Shown here: positions 49,601 through 53,392 of the stretch, one piece after another
Layout: every line of letters starts with the position of its first letter
Position numbering within the stretch: the first letter of the stretch is position 1
Source: Hofstenia miamia
Taxonomy: Eukaryota > Xenacoelomorpha > Acoela
Direction of reading: 5' to 3'
Length of the DNA: 64,000 bases
Assembly (NCBI GenBank): GCA_004352715.1
Contig: SCFE01000078.1
Coordinates: forward strand, 1,702,845 to 1,766,844
The notes under the pieces: model-generated
The model's database searches: none
What the model was told of the DNA's origin: nothing
What the model saw: the letters and a program-made list of their open reading frames with translations, nothing else
Made by a program: the position numbers and the translations under genes

Positions 49601-52600
49601 NNNNNNNNNNNNNNNNNNNNNNNNNNNNNNNNNNNNNNNNNNNNNNNNNNNNNNNNNNNNNNNNNNNNNNNNNNNNNNNNNNNNNNNNNNNNNNNNNNNN
49701 NNNNNNNNNNNNNNNNNNNNNNNNNNNNNNNNNNNNNNNNNNNNNNNNNNNNNNNNNNNNNNNNNNNNNNNNNNNNNNNNNNNNNNNNNNNNNNNNNNNN
49801 NNNNNNNNNNNNNNNNNNNNNNNNNNNNNNNNNNNNNNNNNNNNNNNNNNNNNNNNNNNNNNNNNNNNNNNNNNNNNNNNNNNNNNNNNNNNNNNNNNNN
49901 NNNNNNNNNNNNNNNNNNNNNNNNNNNNNNNNNNNNNNNNNNNNNNNNNNNNNNNNNNNNNNNNNNNNNNNNNNNNNNNNNNNNNNNNNNNNNNNNNNNN
50001 NNNNNNNNNNNNNNNNNNNNNNNNNNNNNNNNNNNNNNNNNNNNNNNNNNNNNNNNNNNNNNNNNNNNNNNNNNNNNNNNNNNNNNNNNNNNNNNNNNNN
50101 NNNNNNNNNNNNNNNNNNNNNNNNNNNNNNNNNNNNNNNNNNNNNNNNNNNNNNNNNNNNNNNNNNNNNNNNNNNNNNNNNNNNNNNNNNNNNNNNNNNN
50201 NNNNNNNNNNNNNNNNNNNNNNNNNNNNNNNNNNNNNNNNNNNNNNNNNNNNNNNNNNNNNNNNNNNNNNNNNNNNNNNNNNNNNNNNNNNNNNNNNNNN
50301 NNNNNNNNNNNNNNNNNNNNNNNNNNNNNNNNNNNNNNNNNNNNNNNNNNNNNNNNNNNNNNNNNNNNATTATACAATTGCATATACCTTCAACAAATCA
50401 AACAAAAGCCTTTCTAATTAAAATTAATTTCCTCCTAAGAGCAAAAAGCGAAAATTGAATATCGCAATTTGAAATATTCTTTTTAGTGATAAAGGACTGC
50501 CATGTAAATCACTAACTTATCTAACATTATGACATAGATCTGTGATTTAACACAATCAAGGATTGTAAACTCAAAGGGTCATTTTTAGCATATTTTAAAA
50601 TTTCAACCTTATGTAAATATCCAATGCCGTAGAACAAAAACAATTTAATGAAAGTAACCTTATTGAGGAACGGCCTTCTCAAATTATAGTATATTCAATG
50701 TAATTTCAATTGCTATTTTGTAGAATAATTTCGTTTTTTTACTCATTCTAATAAAAAATACCTTCTAATTCAGGAGTAAAACTTTCATCGAAGCTTGAAT
50801 AAGGCGAACGGATTTCAATGTTTCCGATCGGCCCATTGTTGATGATCTCCCCTAACAATTAAAATAATAAGAGCTTATCCTGCAATAAGTGATGACTTAC
50901 CAAGTGATCTCCCATTTTTCTTCTTGTCTACTAACACGGTTTCTTTTTGCCTGCTTGTTCCATTAGAAAAGGACTCGTTCTTGCGACTGAAAGTAACAGT
51001 AATATGGTCGTTATCAACTTCTAACTCATTAGCTATAAGAAAAGTTACAGCTGCTGTGTGACTAGAGAATCCAAACAATTGGGTGACAAAATCAATGGAT
51101 CGTGAATCTCGCTCTTTATTGTAAGCAGTTTGACAAAGAACTTTGAAAGCAGATATTCGCATTCGATTAAAATATCGGGAGAGCAAGCATGACAGAACAT
51201 AAGGTGATCTTTTAACAAGACGAAAGAATCTAAAACGAACATGAATCACACAGGCAAATATATTCACAATACATCGCAATTTCGTTTACAAATCCGCAAA
51301 CTAACCTGACAAAATTGTTGGCAATAAAGGCCTTGCTGATCTGCATACACAGTTGAACAATAGGATCTGCTCGATGGGATTTTGAGAGATGTTGCAGATC
51401 GCTCACAACATCTCCGTTATCAATATTTAGCATCATCTCATACGCACTAAACAAATGTCAGATGTAAACGTGTAAACAACAGAAATATATAATTGGTTTG
51501 TACTATTCCCATAGAGTCCGCAAATAAGTGAATTAGCTTATAGTAACACTTTATGTCGAATGCATTTGCATAATTCAATAGTTTTAAAAGAACTTACATC
51601 ATTTCGGATTTATTGGGAGATGAATACCCGTCCCGAGCAGCGTCTTCGTACATTTGCCGCAATGATTTAAGGGATTTACTCAAATGTTCATTGTTAACAT
51701 GCTCATCAAAGTTGTGACGACTTTCTTCACATAACTCATATCCAATTACAATATGAAACCTAAATAATCATGTTTTGGAACATTAATTCAAAATTTAATA
51801 TCATTTAGATTTTACTAAATCAAAAATAGGCGGTTAGCAGGTATGTGTCATCATGAATCGTACTACCTATACCGGATTACAGGAATATATGATTTAATCC
51901 AGTCACAGTCCGCGACAATGAATGACACCGACATAAGCAGTAAAAGATTTTTTAAAATGTTGCATGAGATGTTGCAGGTAGCAGTTCAGTTGGAAGGTTT
52001 TTAAGAAAAATTGAAATGAAGTCATATTCTGTCCTATAAACATTTTCAGATTTGCAATAAGGACGTAGATTGCTTAATGTATAAGAATTATAATTTCCAA
52101 TTAATTAACATTTATATCATGCTAACATACATGTACATAACATTGAAGTTGAGAGAGAAAGAGAATTGTTACCCTAAGTGTCACTTTGCATATGTACAAA
52201 CAAGGTGTACAAATAACATTTAGTATGCTAATTTCTAAAACATGGCACAACGCATAAAGCTACTTCGCATTCTTTGCACCAAGACGACGTACCTTTTCTT
52301 TTATCCTACTTTCAGCATTGCACATAAATTTTGACGTGTCTCTCTCCATTCAGTGCCCGAGGGGCAGTAATTGGGTAAATGCTTTTCTATAAGTCTTGAC
52401 AGTGGGCACTTAGCATAGCTACACTGCCACCATATGTACTAGGCATTAAAATTCAAACTTAGTTCTCCTATTTCTGATAAGTTTCAGGCACAAAAGTCAA
52501 ATTTGGTTCTGAATTTGAAATGTCGACACCTATTCGAACTTTGCTTCTACTTGCCCTATAATTGCAGAAAATCGAAATGAACTTTCTATATAATATCTTC

Positions 52601-52784
52601 AAAAAAATATTTTGAATATTTTGCTTAAAGTGGTAATTCAAAGATAGCATAAAGTTTTATAAAGTAAATAAAAAGTATTTGTGCAATACACAAAAAAAAT
52701 TACCTGATACACTTCTCCACAATGTCGATAGATACAGGGCAATAAATATCTTGAATAGTGATATCATTTCGTATACTTCTTGTT
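19436..52784 (-). CDS. MCM3AP: GANP/MCM3AP (xmas)-like protein, partial gene, 14 exons visible
   Basis: This host gene encodes a SAC3-domain protein of the TREX-2 complex, which scaffolds mRNA export at the nuclear pore. Exons from 52704 to 50762 give the SAC3/GANP domain with the hallmark pieces RTRSIRND, EKCIRFHI, NIDNGDV, NNFVRFFRLV and GEIINNGP. Exons from 30395 to 19436 give the helical, poorly conserved C-terminal part and the stop (TGA at 19436-19438). Coordinates on the plus axis, 5' to 3': 52784-52704, 51759-51598, 51446-51306, 51229-50901, 50851-50762, 30395-30144, 29741-29656, 29612-29462, 29240-29012, 27383-27207, 26212-26147, 25921-25697, 21446-21191, 19617-19436. All phases chain; one 1-base frameshift lies in exon 30144-30395. 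About 808 codons are visible. The N-terminal FG/RRM-like part and the start of SAC3 lie upstream and were not found. Extra phase-0 exons between 29012 and 21446 cannot be excluded. Confidence 0.9.
19618..21190 (-). other. Intron with a 43-bp tandem duplication
   Basis: This intron contains a perfect tandem repeat of 43 bp (20164-20206 and 20207-20249, TTTCAATGGAGCTTAG...) and an isolated GGTAAGTG at 19996. Plus frame 20208-20426 is open (ELSLVSVGNAFKRNNGSGRG...) without a family signature, so I leave it unannotated as a gene. Confidence 0.5.
21191..21446 (-). CDS. MCM3AP: GANP-like exon (C-terminal domain, ISHFIRQR...PFPRVFDCF)
   Basis: The 256-bp exon reads VIDSLKKLFSTTCQTPSFHY, then EHLLEFYFDVPFNELRTRI and NQISHFIRQRYVPFPRVFDC. 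The borders are TTTAG at 21447 and GTAGTT at 21190. It ends with one base that completes a Gly codon with the first two bases of the exon at 19617. Codon use and the lack of stops make this a confident exon. Confidence 0.85.
22140..22480 (+). pseudogene. Tc1/mariner-type transposase relic
   Basis: In broken plus frames one reads VIPHLKNKI, FMQDGEISPQQ (usual form 'fmQDGAPpH') and SYSSDLNP, a stop, then DY (usual form 'RSPDLNP.DF'). The second catalytic Asp block and the third-Asp neighbourhood are both recognisable. N-terminal parts and inverted repeats are not seen. It sits in the 4.3-kb intron 21447-25696, directly before a LINE piece. Confidence 0.55.
22490..23100 (+). pseudogene. LINE reverse transcriptase C-terminal fragment
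   Basis: Plus-frame pieces read KFVDDIICCVIDK (RT block C, VDD in place of ADD), AEFQI...MNNFILNEQKS (block D) and YSINGWGGANRLCILDKIQE (thumb, usual form 'YGI..WGga....l..i...q'). Several stops are present. It is a 5'-truncated LINE copy. The long minus frame across 22343-22702 is only its antisense shadow. Confidence 0.65.
23101..24500. repeat. Intron sequence with a diverged duplicated segment
   Basis: About 23575-23660 and 23855-23950 share TTGAGTACTGTA, then ATTATATTTTGACCAA, and the surrounding text, about 285 bp apart. 24290-24365 is a GC-richer stretch with the palindrome-like AGGTGACATGACCTCC. No coding evidence. Confidence 0.5.
24530..25200 (-). mobile_element. Degenerate hAT element with transposase C-terminus
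   Basis: Between about 25100 and 24900 the minus strand reads LAKKAQGLLEIPAIAAPSEG, then SNAGNVITTCRESLNPETF, then ELIFL. This is a recognisable hATC domain with a few changes and one stop. Both flanks carry ATTAATCG and CAATTATCAATTAT repeats in inverted arrangement. A target-site duplication could not be fixed. Confidence 0.6.
25335..25415. repeat. Solo DNA-transposon end (CCCC...GCGTAGCTACGCCAGTGG)
   Basis: The GC-rich text GGGGGAATTGCCCCACCCCC followed by GCGTAGCTACGCCAGTGG is typical of the terminal region of hAT/BED-type elements ('...CTACGCCACTG'). A partner end is not visible. Confidence 0.4.
25697..25921 (-). CDS. MCM3AP: GANP-like exon (C-terminal domain)
   Basis: The 225-bp exon reads YMNTMEDISLDSFEDYNCIW, then VIDPLCAVEESLVSLIRSS and NINFVVLENYYTSILPE. 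Borders are TTTAG at 25922 and GTAAGC at 25696. It keeps phase 0 with both neighbours. Confidence 0.75.
26147..26212 (-). CDS. MCM3AP: GANP-like small exon
   Basis: The 66-bp exon between TTGCAG (26213) and GTAAGC (26146) reads CYPNVIRLEHHQEKENVF, then LSIT. Both borders are strong consensus sites and the exon keeps phase 0. The reading frame was chosen for phase; the short length leaves some doubt. Confidence 0.6.
27207..27383 (-). CDS. MCM3AP: GANP-like exon (C-terminal domain)
   Basis: The 177-bp exon (59 codons, phase 0 to phase 0) reads ADGFIQRLHKPISMHSLIPE, then DLPCDTLFYSLLCLDF and FNFWMKAKLSSDIF. Borders are TTTAG at 27384 and GTTATT at 27206. The frame lacks stops and the composition is that of a globular domain. 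Confidence 0.78.
27618..28270. mobile_element. Probable non-autonomous hAT-type element
   Basis: The left end CAAACCTCCCACT (27618) and the reverse complement of the right end CAGACCTCCTACTTG (ending 28270) form an imperfect inverted repeat. ATTAGGACA-type repeats follow each end inside the element. The 653-bp interior has no coding capacity and a short (TAGA)n run at about 28090. A clear 8-bp duplication is not preserved, so the family is tentative. Confidence 0.5.
29012..29240 (-). CDS. MCM3AP: GANP-like exon (KCFKTMTRKW block)
   Basis: The 229-bp exon reads DILHKINSMQALCDRHLQS, then KCFKTMTRKWHANQQLKFM and QPPLSKSRIGTNVMYDIVK, ending VVVEAA. In GANP an Arg/Trp-rich segment of this type follows the helical region. 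Acceptor TTTTAG at 29241; donor GTATGT at 29011. It ends in phase 0. Confidence 0.85.
29462..29612 (-). CDS. MCM3AP: GANP-like exon (helical region)
   Basis: The 151-bp exon reads KECYQRVLEEKQIAIAKEQ, then EVIISEICLSISQEVASDV. It is an amphipathic, Glu/Gln-rich helix as in the post-SAC3 part of GANP. Borders are TTTTAG at 29613 and GTATGT at 29461, with phase-consistent ends. Confidence 0.85.
29656..29741 (-). CDS. MCM3AP: GANP-like exon (short helical exon)
   Basis: The 86-bp exon reads QKETFIRLSNQIIDELIL, then DFVVVEVKSLG. Borders are TTTAG at 29742 and GTAATA at 29655. Without it the neighbouring exons would be out of phase and hit a stop, so the phase logic supports it strongly. Confidence 0.82.
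30144..30395 (-). CDS. MCM3AP: GANP-like exon (C-terminal helical region), one frameshift
   Basis: The exon reads SSMDFLPNEILEEFINKEIG in one frame, then LYQEDQLNFDLDYLVVKMAQ and EDVITMKVSEEVRTIVLEC in another. The frame changes near 30333-30340. Losing one base there would explain it; a true mini-intron (GTAAAG... of about 20-30 bp) is unlikely. Acceptor TTTAG at 30396; donor GTACAA at 30143. The text resembles the Glu/Lys-rich helices that follow SAC3 in GANP. Confidence 0.8.
31330..31505 (-). repeat. Unclassified interspersed repeat, copy 1 (minus)
   Basis: Read on the minus strand, CGCGTTTAAAGAT, ATTTCATGGATTT, ATGCAATGCTGTAAAACG and GCCCAAAGATATAAGAAACA recur in the same order at 38510-38720 on the plus strand with about 80-85% identity. 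Both copies lie in the same intron, in opposite orientation. I do not recognise the family. Confidence 0.65.
31530..31690. repeat. Solo DNA-transposon end (CAGGGGCGTACGCAGGATTTT)
   Basis: The sequence CAGGGGCGTACGCAGG followed by a G run is the familiar start of several invertebrate hAT/BED-like elements ('CAGGGGCGTAGCCAGG'). No matching right end is visible before the Helitron sequence. Confidence 0.4.
31635..32734. repeat. Single-N-joined duplication of Helitron sequence
   Basis: 31635-32083 recurs at 32287-32734 (offset 651-652, one small indel and very few substitutions). The second copy is bounded by single N at 32286 and 32735 and is wedged inside the hAT element. This is an assembly join of alternative haplotypes (with and without the hAT), not biology. 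Confidence 0.85.
32196..33600 (+). mobile_element. hAT element inserted in the Helitron, perfect 8-bp TSD
   Basis: The element starts CAAGGCCGCGACTCG and ends with the inverted form TCGCGGCCTTG. It is flanked by GACACAAT at 32188-32195 and 33601-33608. Both ends carry many AACGCAACTTT-like subterminal repeats. Part of the 5' half is replaced by N-joined duplicated sequence (32286-32735). Removing the element and one TSD restores an open Helitron frame reading through RHNACLVEFCPS, so the insertion hit a then-coding Helitron. Confidence 0.9.
32741..33484 (+). pseudogene. hAT-type transposase C-terminal half
   Basis: Frame 32741-33142 reads VTCLAHGLSRVADMVR, LPLPPKPVTTRWNTWL and FYFTENLVSFEQFV. 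Frame 33215-33484 ends in NSPLVSAEVERVFSSMGEF and NLKKYAIIYWY. The 'TRW.tWl' block and the 'sp..sa.vER.FS' block are characteristic of an arthropod-rich hAT lineage. A stop at 33140-33142 and a spacer separate the two halves. The N-terminal zinc finger and first catalytic residues are missing because of the assembly break at 32735. Confidence 0.8.
33609..33984 (+). pseudogene. Helitron Rep/helicase middle segment
   Basis: The ORF reads CPSIFIALRSHSNAAFLANV, then INYLTKENVKT, then RTAKHFLTAATTQVTG and IAEIFSQQAIAALMGKP. It matches the segment between Rep and helicase of animal Helitrons ('NPvi...r.N.d.qfl......a..Y...Y..K.e', then 'E.s..Eaa..llg.p'). It is in frame with the part before the hAT element once the hAT is removed. 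Confidence 0.8.
34689..35598 (+). pseudogene. Helitron helicase domain (Walker A and C-terminal motifs)
   Basis: 34689-35168 gives a helical linker (SPLNDLESPHNAIL, FNLNENQEIVAKTIL) and the P-loop HGGPEPGKSHF; the usual form is GGPGTGKS, so the Gly-Thr pair is altered to Glu-Pro. After a stop, 35254-35598 gives VIPIPRD, FRHFPCTIAYCITFHKCQGM and NFHPVYVGLTRVK, the SF1 helicase motifs V/VI region. Motifs II-IV are deleted. Confidence 0.82.
35600..36589. other. AT-rich intron sequence without recognised element
   Basis: I see only an (AAAT)n run at about 36116-36132 and no supported feature. Confidence 0.4.
36590..37885 (+). mobile_element. DD41D Tc1/mariner-superfamily transposon with TA TSD
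   Basis: The left end TAGGGTTATCAAAAAAACCG and the inverted right end CAGGGTGTATCAGAAGTAAC both run into CGTCGAACTTT, giving imperfect inverted repeats of about 31 bp flanked by TA. The element is about 1.3 kb with a 275-N gap (36878-37152) inside its gene. It lies in the big GANP intron in the opposite orientation to the gene. Confidence 0.88.
36799..37791 (+). CDS. Tc1/mariner-superfamily transposase, DD41D type (gap inside)
   Basis: DDE transposase that would cut and paste the element at TA sites. After the N-terminal KSLQQRIFCIKKFYELGN (helix-turn-helix start) there is an N gap. The rest is open to the stop: IWTDEAIF holds the first Asp, WWQQDGAPPHYA the second, and RSPDLSPLDFSVWG the third. 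I count 41 residues between the second and third Asp, that is DD41D as in rosa-like families, not the DD34E of Tc1 or DD34D of classical mariner. ATG 36799 is preferred. No stop or frameshift is visible outside the gap, so this copy may be recently active. Confidence 0.87.
   Translation: MANRKSLQQRIFCIKKFYELGNVNSVXXXXXXXXXXXXXXXXXXXXXXXXXXXXXXXXXXXXXXXXXXXXXXXXXXXXXXXXXXXXXXXXXXXXXXXXXXXXXXXXXXXXXXXXXXXXELFNDNLNVIWTDEAIFKMNGQINRHNCVYYCVDNPHEVFERSVNSPGVHVWAGICPTNIIGPYFFPNTVNGETYLNMLNSYAFPQIRQLNRERGDQFDMWWQQDGAPPHYAKNVRERLDEEFPNRWIGRRGPVEWPPRSPDLSPLDFSVWGIVKEMVFKNKIQNLDHLKMLIRQAFETFDEELCRNICLSLRGRIQQCMNADGGHFENKRQ
37886..38460. other. AT-rich intron sequence without recognised element
   Basis: Short imperfect repeats of TTATTTCTAACCTAAATATA-like text occur at 38215-38320. 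No gene. Confidence 0.4.
38500..38725 (+). repeat. Unclassified interspersed repeat, copy 2 (plus)
   Basis: The plus-strand counterpart of 31330-31505. It contains CGCGTTTAAAGATGC, ATTTCATGGATTTCAAATCC, CAATGCAATGCTGCAAAACG and CGCCCAAAGATATAAAGAAC. It has an extra segment around 38665-38690 compared with copy 1, and a weaker internal echo at 38720-38780. Family unknown. Confidence 0.65.
38726..40660. other. AT-rich intron sequence without recognised element
   Basis: 39028 has CAGTGTGATCATAAAGTCCC, which looks like a mariner-type end but has no partner. Plus frames 39683-39949 and 40424-40666 lack family signatures. Confidence 0.4.
40667..40843 (+). CDS. Small ORF, possibly related to the OB-like ORF at 11723
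   Basis: ATG 40667 opens 58 codons: MSKTRLAKVVKDLKFGTFQ, then GEFGIYRQTAVGDYFIAIV and LTLQRLKIHA. The layout 'v.DLkfG.f...I.....t..Gd..ia.v.....ltl..RL' is similar to the 11723 ORF and to a small OB-like arthropod family. The frame extends further upstream (40424) but that part looks non-coding. Function is unknown; confidence is low because of the short length. Confidence 0.35.
   Translation: MSKTRLAKVVKDLKFGTFQGDHIEGEFGIYRQTAVGDYFIAIVQGFNSLTLQRLKIHA
40844..42771. other. AT-rich intron sequence without recognised element
   Basis: A single N at 42191 marks another join. Minus frame 42739-42530 is open for 69 codons (CKSSNQILRLYETQDRVRG...) and a little GC-richer than its surroundings, but I cannot assign it. 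Confidence 0.4.
42772..44039 (-). mobile_element. Tc1-like transposon
   Basis: The right end, read inverted, is CAGTACTGGAAAAAAGGAATTCGG, preceded by TA at 44040-44041. The left end CCGAAAAAAGTAAATTC is a decayed copy that runs into a (TA)n tract. The 1.27-kb length is typical of Tc1. The transposase is coded on the minus strand. Confidence 0.82.
42847..43848 (-). pseudogene. Tc1-like transposase with stops and frameshifts
   Basis: From ATG 43848 (minus) one reads HLEKMSQRNIARFVERPRST (paired-like helix-turn-helix) and SGRPKKSSNTS (GRPKK hook). Then RNPRKTSEELLKEW and KQRLRLLRW lead to VIFSDESRFEL with the first Asp. After stops and frame changes come EDSAPCHTSKEMKNFF with the second Asp, and GWPGQSPDLNIFENMW with the final Glu. 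I count 35 residues between Asp and Glu (DD35E). The end is LKGHPTKY-stop at 42847. Total length, about 334 codons, is normal for Tc1. Confidence 0.85.
44220..44500 (+). pseudogene. Mariner-type transposase fragment
   Basis: In plus frame one reads RIYRAVNAKTDI, then QQPSILCYRSVSWYGMTSLKF and VNQVIYREEM. This parallels the middle of mariner transposases ('RvYr.....', 'svmvW.git..g.t.L.FI', 'vn...Yr..l'), where the last two catalytic Asp would follow. It is truncated on both sides and abuts the Tc1 element and a LINE fragment. Confidence 0.45.
44540..45117 (-). pseudogene. LINE reverse transcriptase fragment
   Basis: On the minus strand: EVINYRPISILPKNSLIFE (block 1-2, about 44980), EQHGFCSNRSTIT (about 44880), LDFSKASDSVLHILLINKL (block A, about 44765, Phe of AFD replaced by Ser), LASYSLIVNREF and VPQCSCLGPILI (block B, about 44600). 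A further phrase RPIGYIQPFVFVLSKIFENL just upstream (about 45095-45030) looks like a second, overlapping block-1 sequence, so two LINE copies may be joined here. Strongly degenerate. Confidence 0.65.
45118..45405 (-). other. Open minus frame of unknown origin next to LINE fragment
   Basis: The minus strand is open from about 45405 to 45224 with SVIRPVPHCVSLPVPTDPMD and EKDSIPTDFDKASTESDKSR. Its composition (Ser/Asp/Thr-rich) resembles a LINE ORF1 or linker and its GC is higher than the surroundings. I cannot assign it. Confidence 0.3.
45426..46316 (+). mobile_element. Mariner (DD34D) element, left part in the N gap
   Basis: The visible right end, read inverted, is TAGGGTTGTCGCAGAAAAAG, flanked by TA in a (TA)n tract (46317 on). 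The left side enters a 335-N gap directly after another (TA)n tract, so the left inverted repeat is probably in the gap. The transposase C-terminal half is visible. Confidence 0.7.
45763..46212 (+). CDS. Mariner transposase C-terminal half (DD34D)
   Basis: The open frame reads FDGLSYYKILDKGITVNSTV, then ILFHDNARPHISHETTDFL with the second Asp and QPAYSPDVNICDRMVFPLLE with the third Asp. I count 34 residues between them, the mariner spacing. The stop is at 46210-46212. The first half, with the helix-turn-helix and the first Asp, lies in the N gap. No defect is visible in the half that can be read. Confidence 0.85.
   Translation, partial: FDGLSYYKILDKGITVNSTVYCEFIMEAFNNFNTYENIKDRRGIPIENAILFHDNARPHISHETTDFLRRKNIKTLKQPAYSPDVNICDRMVFPLLEMRRSKTIFNTKNDLEIFLQENMPTLTKEIMHHQFEMLHQKCLDIIENNGNYC
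46330..47253. other. AT-rich intron sequence without recognised element
   Basis: No supported coding region. It ends with a (TA)n tract next to the 1000-N scaffold gap 47254-48253. Confidence 0.4.
48254..48412 (+). pseudogene. LINE ORF2 C-terminal end with (ACT)n tail
   Basis: Just after the gap the plus strand reads NEFPQEIKCIKNVKHFRKRV, then KELILKQKF, then a stop at about 48415 after TACTACTACTAC. This is the usual end of LINE ORF2 ('WN.LP..ik...s...FK..lk..l'). The rest of the element would be in the 1000-N gap. Confidence 0.65.
48413..49368 (-). pseudogene. LINE ORF2 start: 2A-like motif and APE endonuclease
   Basis: The minus strand emerges from the N gap with GDIQLNPGPE (49364-49335), close to the ribosome-skipping 2A core D-x-E-x-N-P-G-P. 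An APE endonuclease follows: INIKIAYLNTRSVQ, ILAITET with a stop then LHPNSS, RGGGLMLLIPNFMN and ESLCVEIR, and finally SFSDHNLCLFI (the catalytic SDH block). Stops and a frame change occur at about 49170 and 48900. The copy ends at 48413, without RT. In several animal LINEs (CR1/L2-like) a 2A lies at this position and separates the N-terminal part from ORF2. Confidence 0.8.
50369..50761. other. Intron start sequence next to gap
   Basis: AT-rich sequence between the 1000-N gap and the GANP-like exon at 50762-50851. Nothing recognisable. Confidence 0.5.
50762..50851 (-). CDS. MCM3AP: GANP-like exon (GEIINNGP block)
   Basis: The 90-bp exon reads GEIINNGPIGNIEIRSPYSS, followed by DESFTPELE. In human GANP the same place reads as a 'GEIVNGGP' block. 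Acceptor TTAG at 50852; donor GTATTT at 50761. It ends with one base (G) that would form Asp with the AT starting the exon at 30395, so a 20.4-kb intron is implied. Confidence 0.85.
50901..51229 (-). CDS. MCM3AP: GANP-like exon (SAC3 domain end and linker)
   Basis: The 329-bp exon continues directly as FFRLVKRSPYVLSCLLSRYF, then RISAFKVLCQTAY and DFVTQLFGFSS, ending in the winged-helix part of SAC3 and a charged linker (VDKKKNGRSLG). The length and order match GANP. The upstream open frame to 51279 is intron read-through. Acceptor TTTTAG at 51230; donor GTAAGT at 50900. Confidence 0.93.
51306..51446 (-). CDS. MCM3AP: GANP-like exon (SAC3 domain, NIDNGDV block)
   Basis: The 141-bp exon encodes AYEMMLNIDNGDVVSDLQ, then VQLCMQISKAFIANNFVR. 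The phrase 'a Y..LL.l..GD' followed by 'aF...NNfvRFF' is diagnostic of GANP/SAC3 proteins. Acceptor TTTAG at 51447; donor GTTAGT at 51305. The open frame upstream in the intron (to 51454) is not coding. Confidence 0.93.
51598..51759 (-). CDS. MCM3AP: GANP-like exon (SAC3 domain, FHI...LCEE block)
   Basis: This 162-bp exon reads FHIVIGYELCEESRHNFDEH, then NEHLSKSLKSLRQMYEDAA and SPNKSEM. It matches the SAC3 helical repeats in which 'N.. L.KcL..Lk..Y.d' is conserved. It is bounded by TTTAG at 51760 and GTAAGT at 51597, and its phases agree with both neighbours. Confidence 0.92.
52704..52784 (-). CDS. MCM3AP: GANP-like exon (SAC3 domain, RTRSIRND block)
   Basis: Acceptor TTTAG at 52785 and donor GTAATT at 52703 bound an 81-bp exon reading TRSIRNDITIQDIY...IVEKCI. 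This is the start of the most conserved SAC3 block (human GANP has a closely similar segment). It begins in phase with one base completing an Arg codon and ends with two bases of an Arg codon. The preceding exon, expected to end in a W-D/N-R motif, was not found in 52785-64000. Confidence 0.88.
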
Positions 52785-53392
52785 CTAAACAAAAAATAAA
52801 TAGCATTCTTACTTCATTAGTAGGCTACCCATGTACATAAATTTTTATTATTCAATTATAAATTGAAATTTTAACAGAGTATATTGGCAAAACATTAATA
52901 GTAAAATTATTTGGTTTACGATAAAAACATTAGCCATATTAAAACTGAAATTATATTACGTAATATAATTTAGGCAAATTGTAATAGTAGATTGCAAATT
53001 AAAGATCCGATTATATACACCAGGTAATGCAAGCGGTGACGTGAATGGTAGCAGAACATGATCTCAAGAAATTATCAAATACGAAGATCGAAGATTATTC
53101 TAATATAGTTGTAAATTTAAAATTACCAATGGAAATAAAGCGCGGTTCTCGATCTTTCCAATTCTTGTGATATTAAAAAGCTTTAAATTTAATCTTTCAT
53201 ACTTTAACTAGTACTTGTTCTTGTGTGTAATGGAATATCTACTAATCACCATATTTTGCGTCTTTCCATTGGTACTGACAACCACTGTGTATTACTGGTG
53301 AACAATTTATTCAATGTACCAAGTGCTATTTTGAAACCTCCAATCTAATTTCAACAAATCAAGCATTCTCATTGCTAGAGTTTACGATTCTG
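52785..53392. other. AT-rich sequence upstream of the first visible GANP-like exon
   Basis: No exon encoding the expected preceding SAC3 segment could be found here on the minus strand. Confidence 0.5.

Larger units (their letters stand above)
30396..50761 (-). other. 20.4-kb transposon-filled intron of the GANP-like gene
   Basis: Donor GTATTT at 50761 and acceptor TTTAG at 30396 bound the largest intron of the gene. It contains a Helitron with a hAT inside it, DD41D, Tc1 and DD34D transposons, several LINE pieces, four N gaps and a block of single-N-joined duplication. The phase match of the two exons (one base plus two bases) and the protein order support that they are adjacent coding exons. 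The stretch 30396-31330 shows nothing recognisable. Confidence 0.7.

Noticed and set aside
47202-50421. Frames of 350-380 codons across N gaps
   Set aside because: Nearly all residues are unknown; they are artefacts of the 1000-N gaps.
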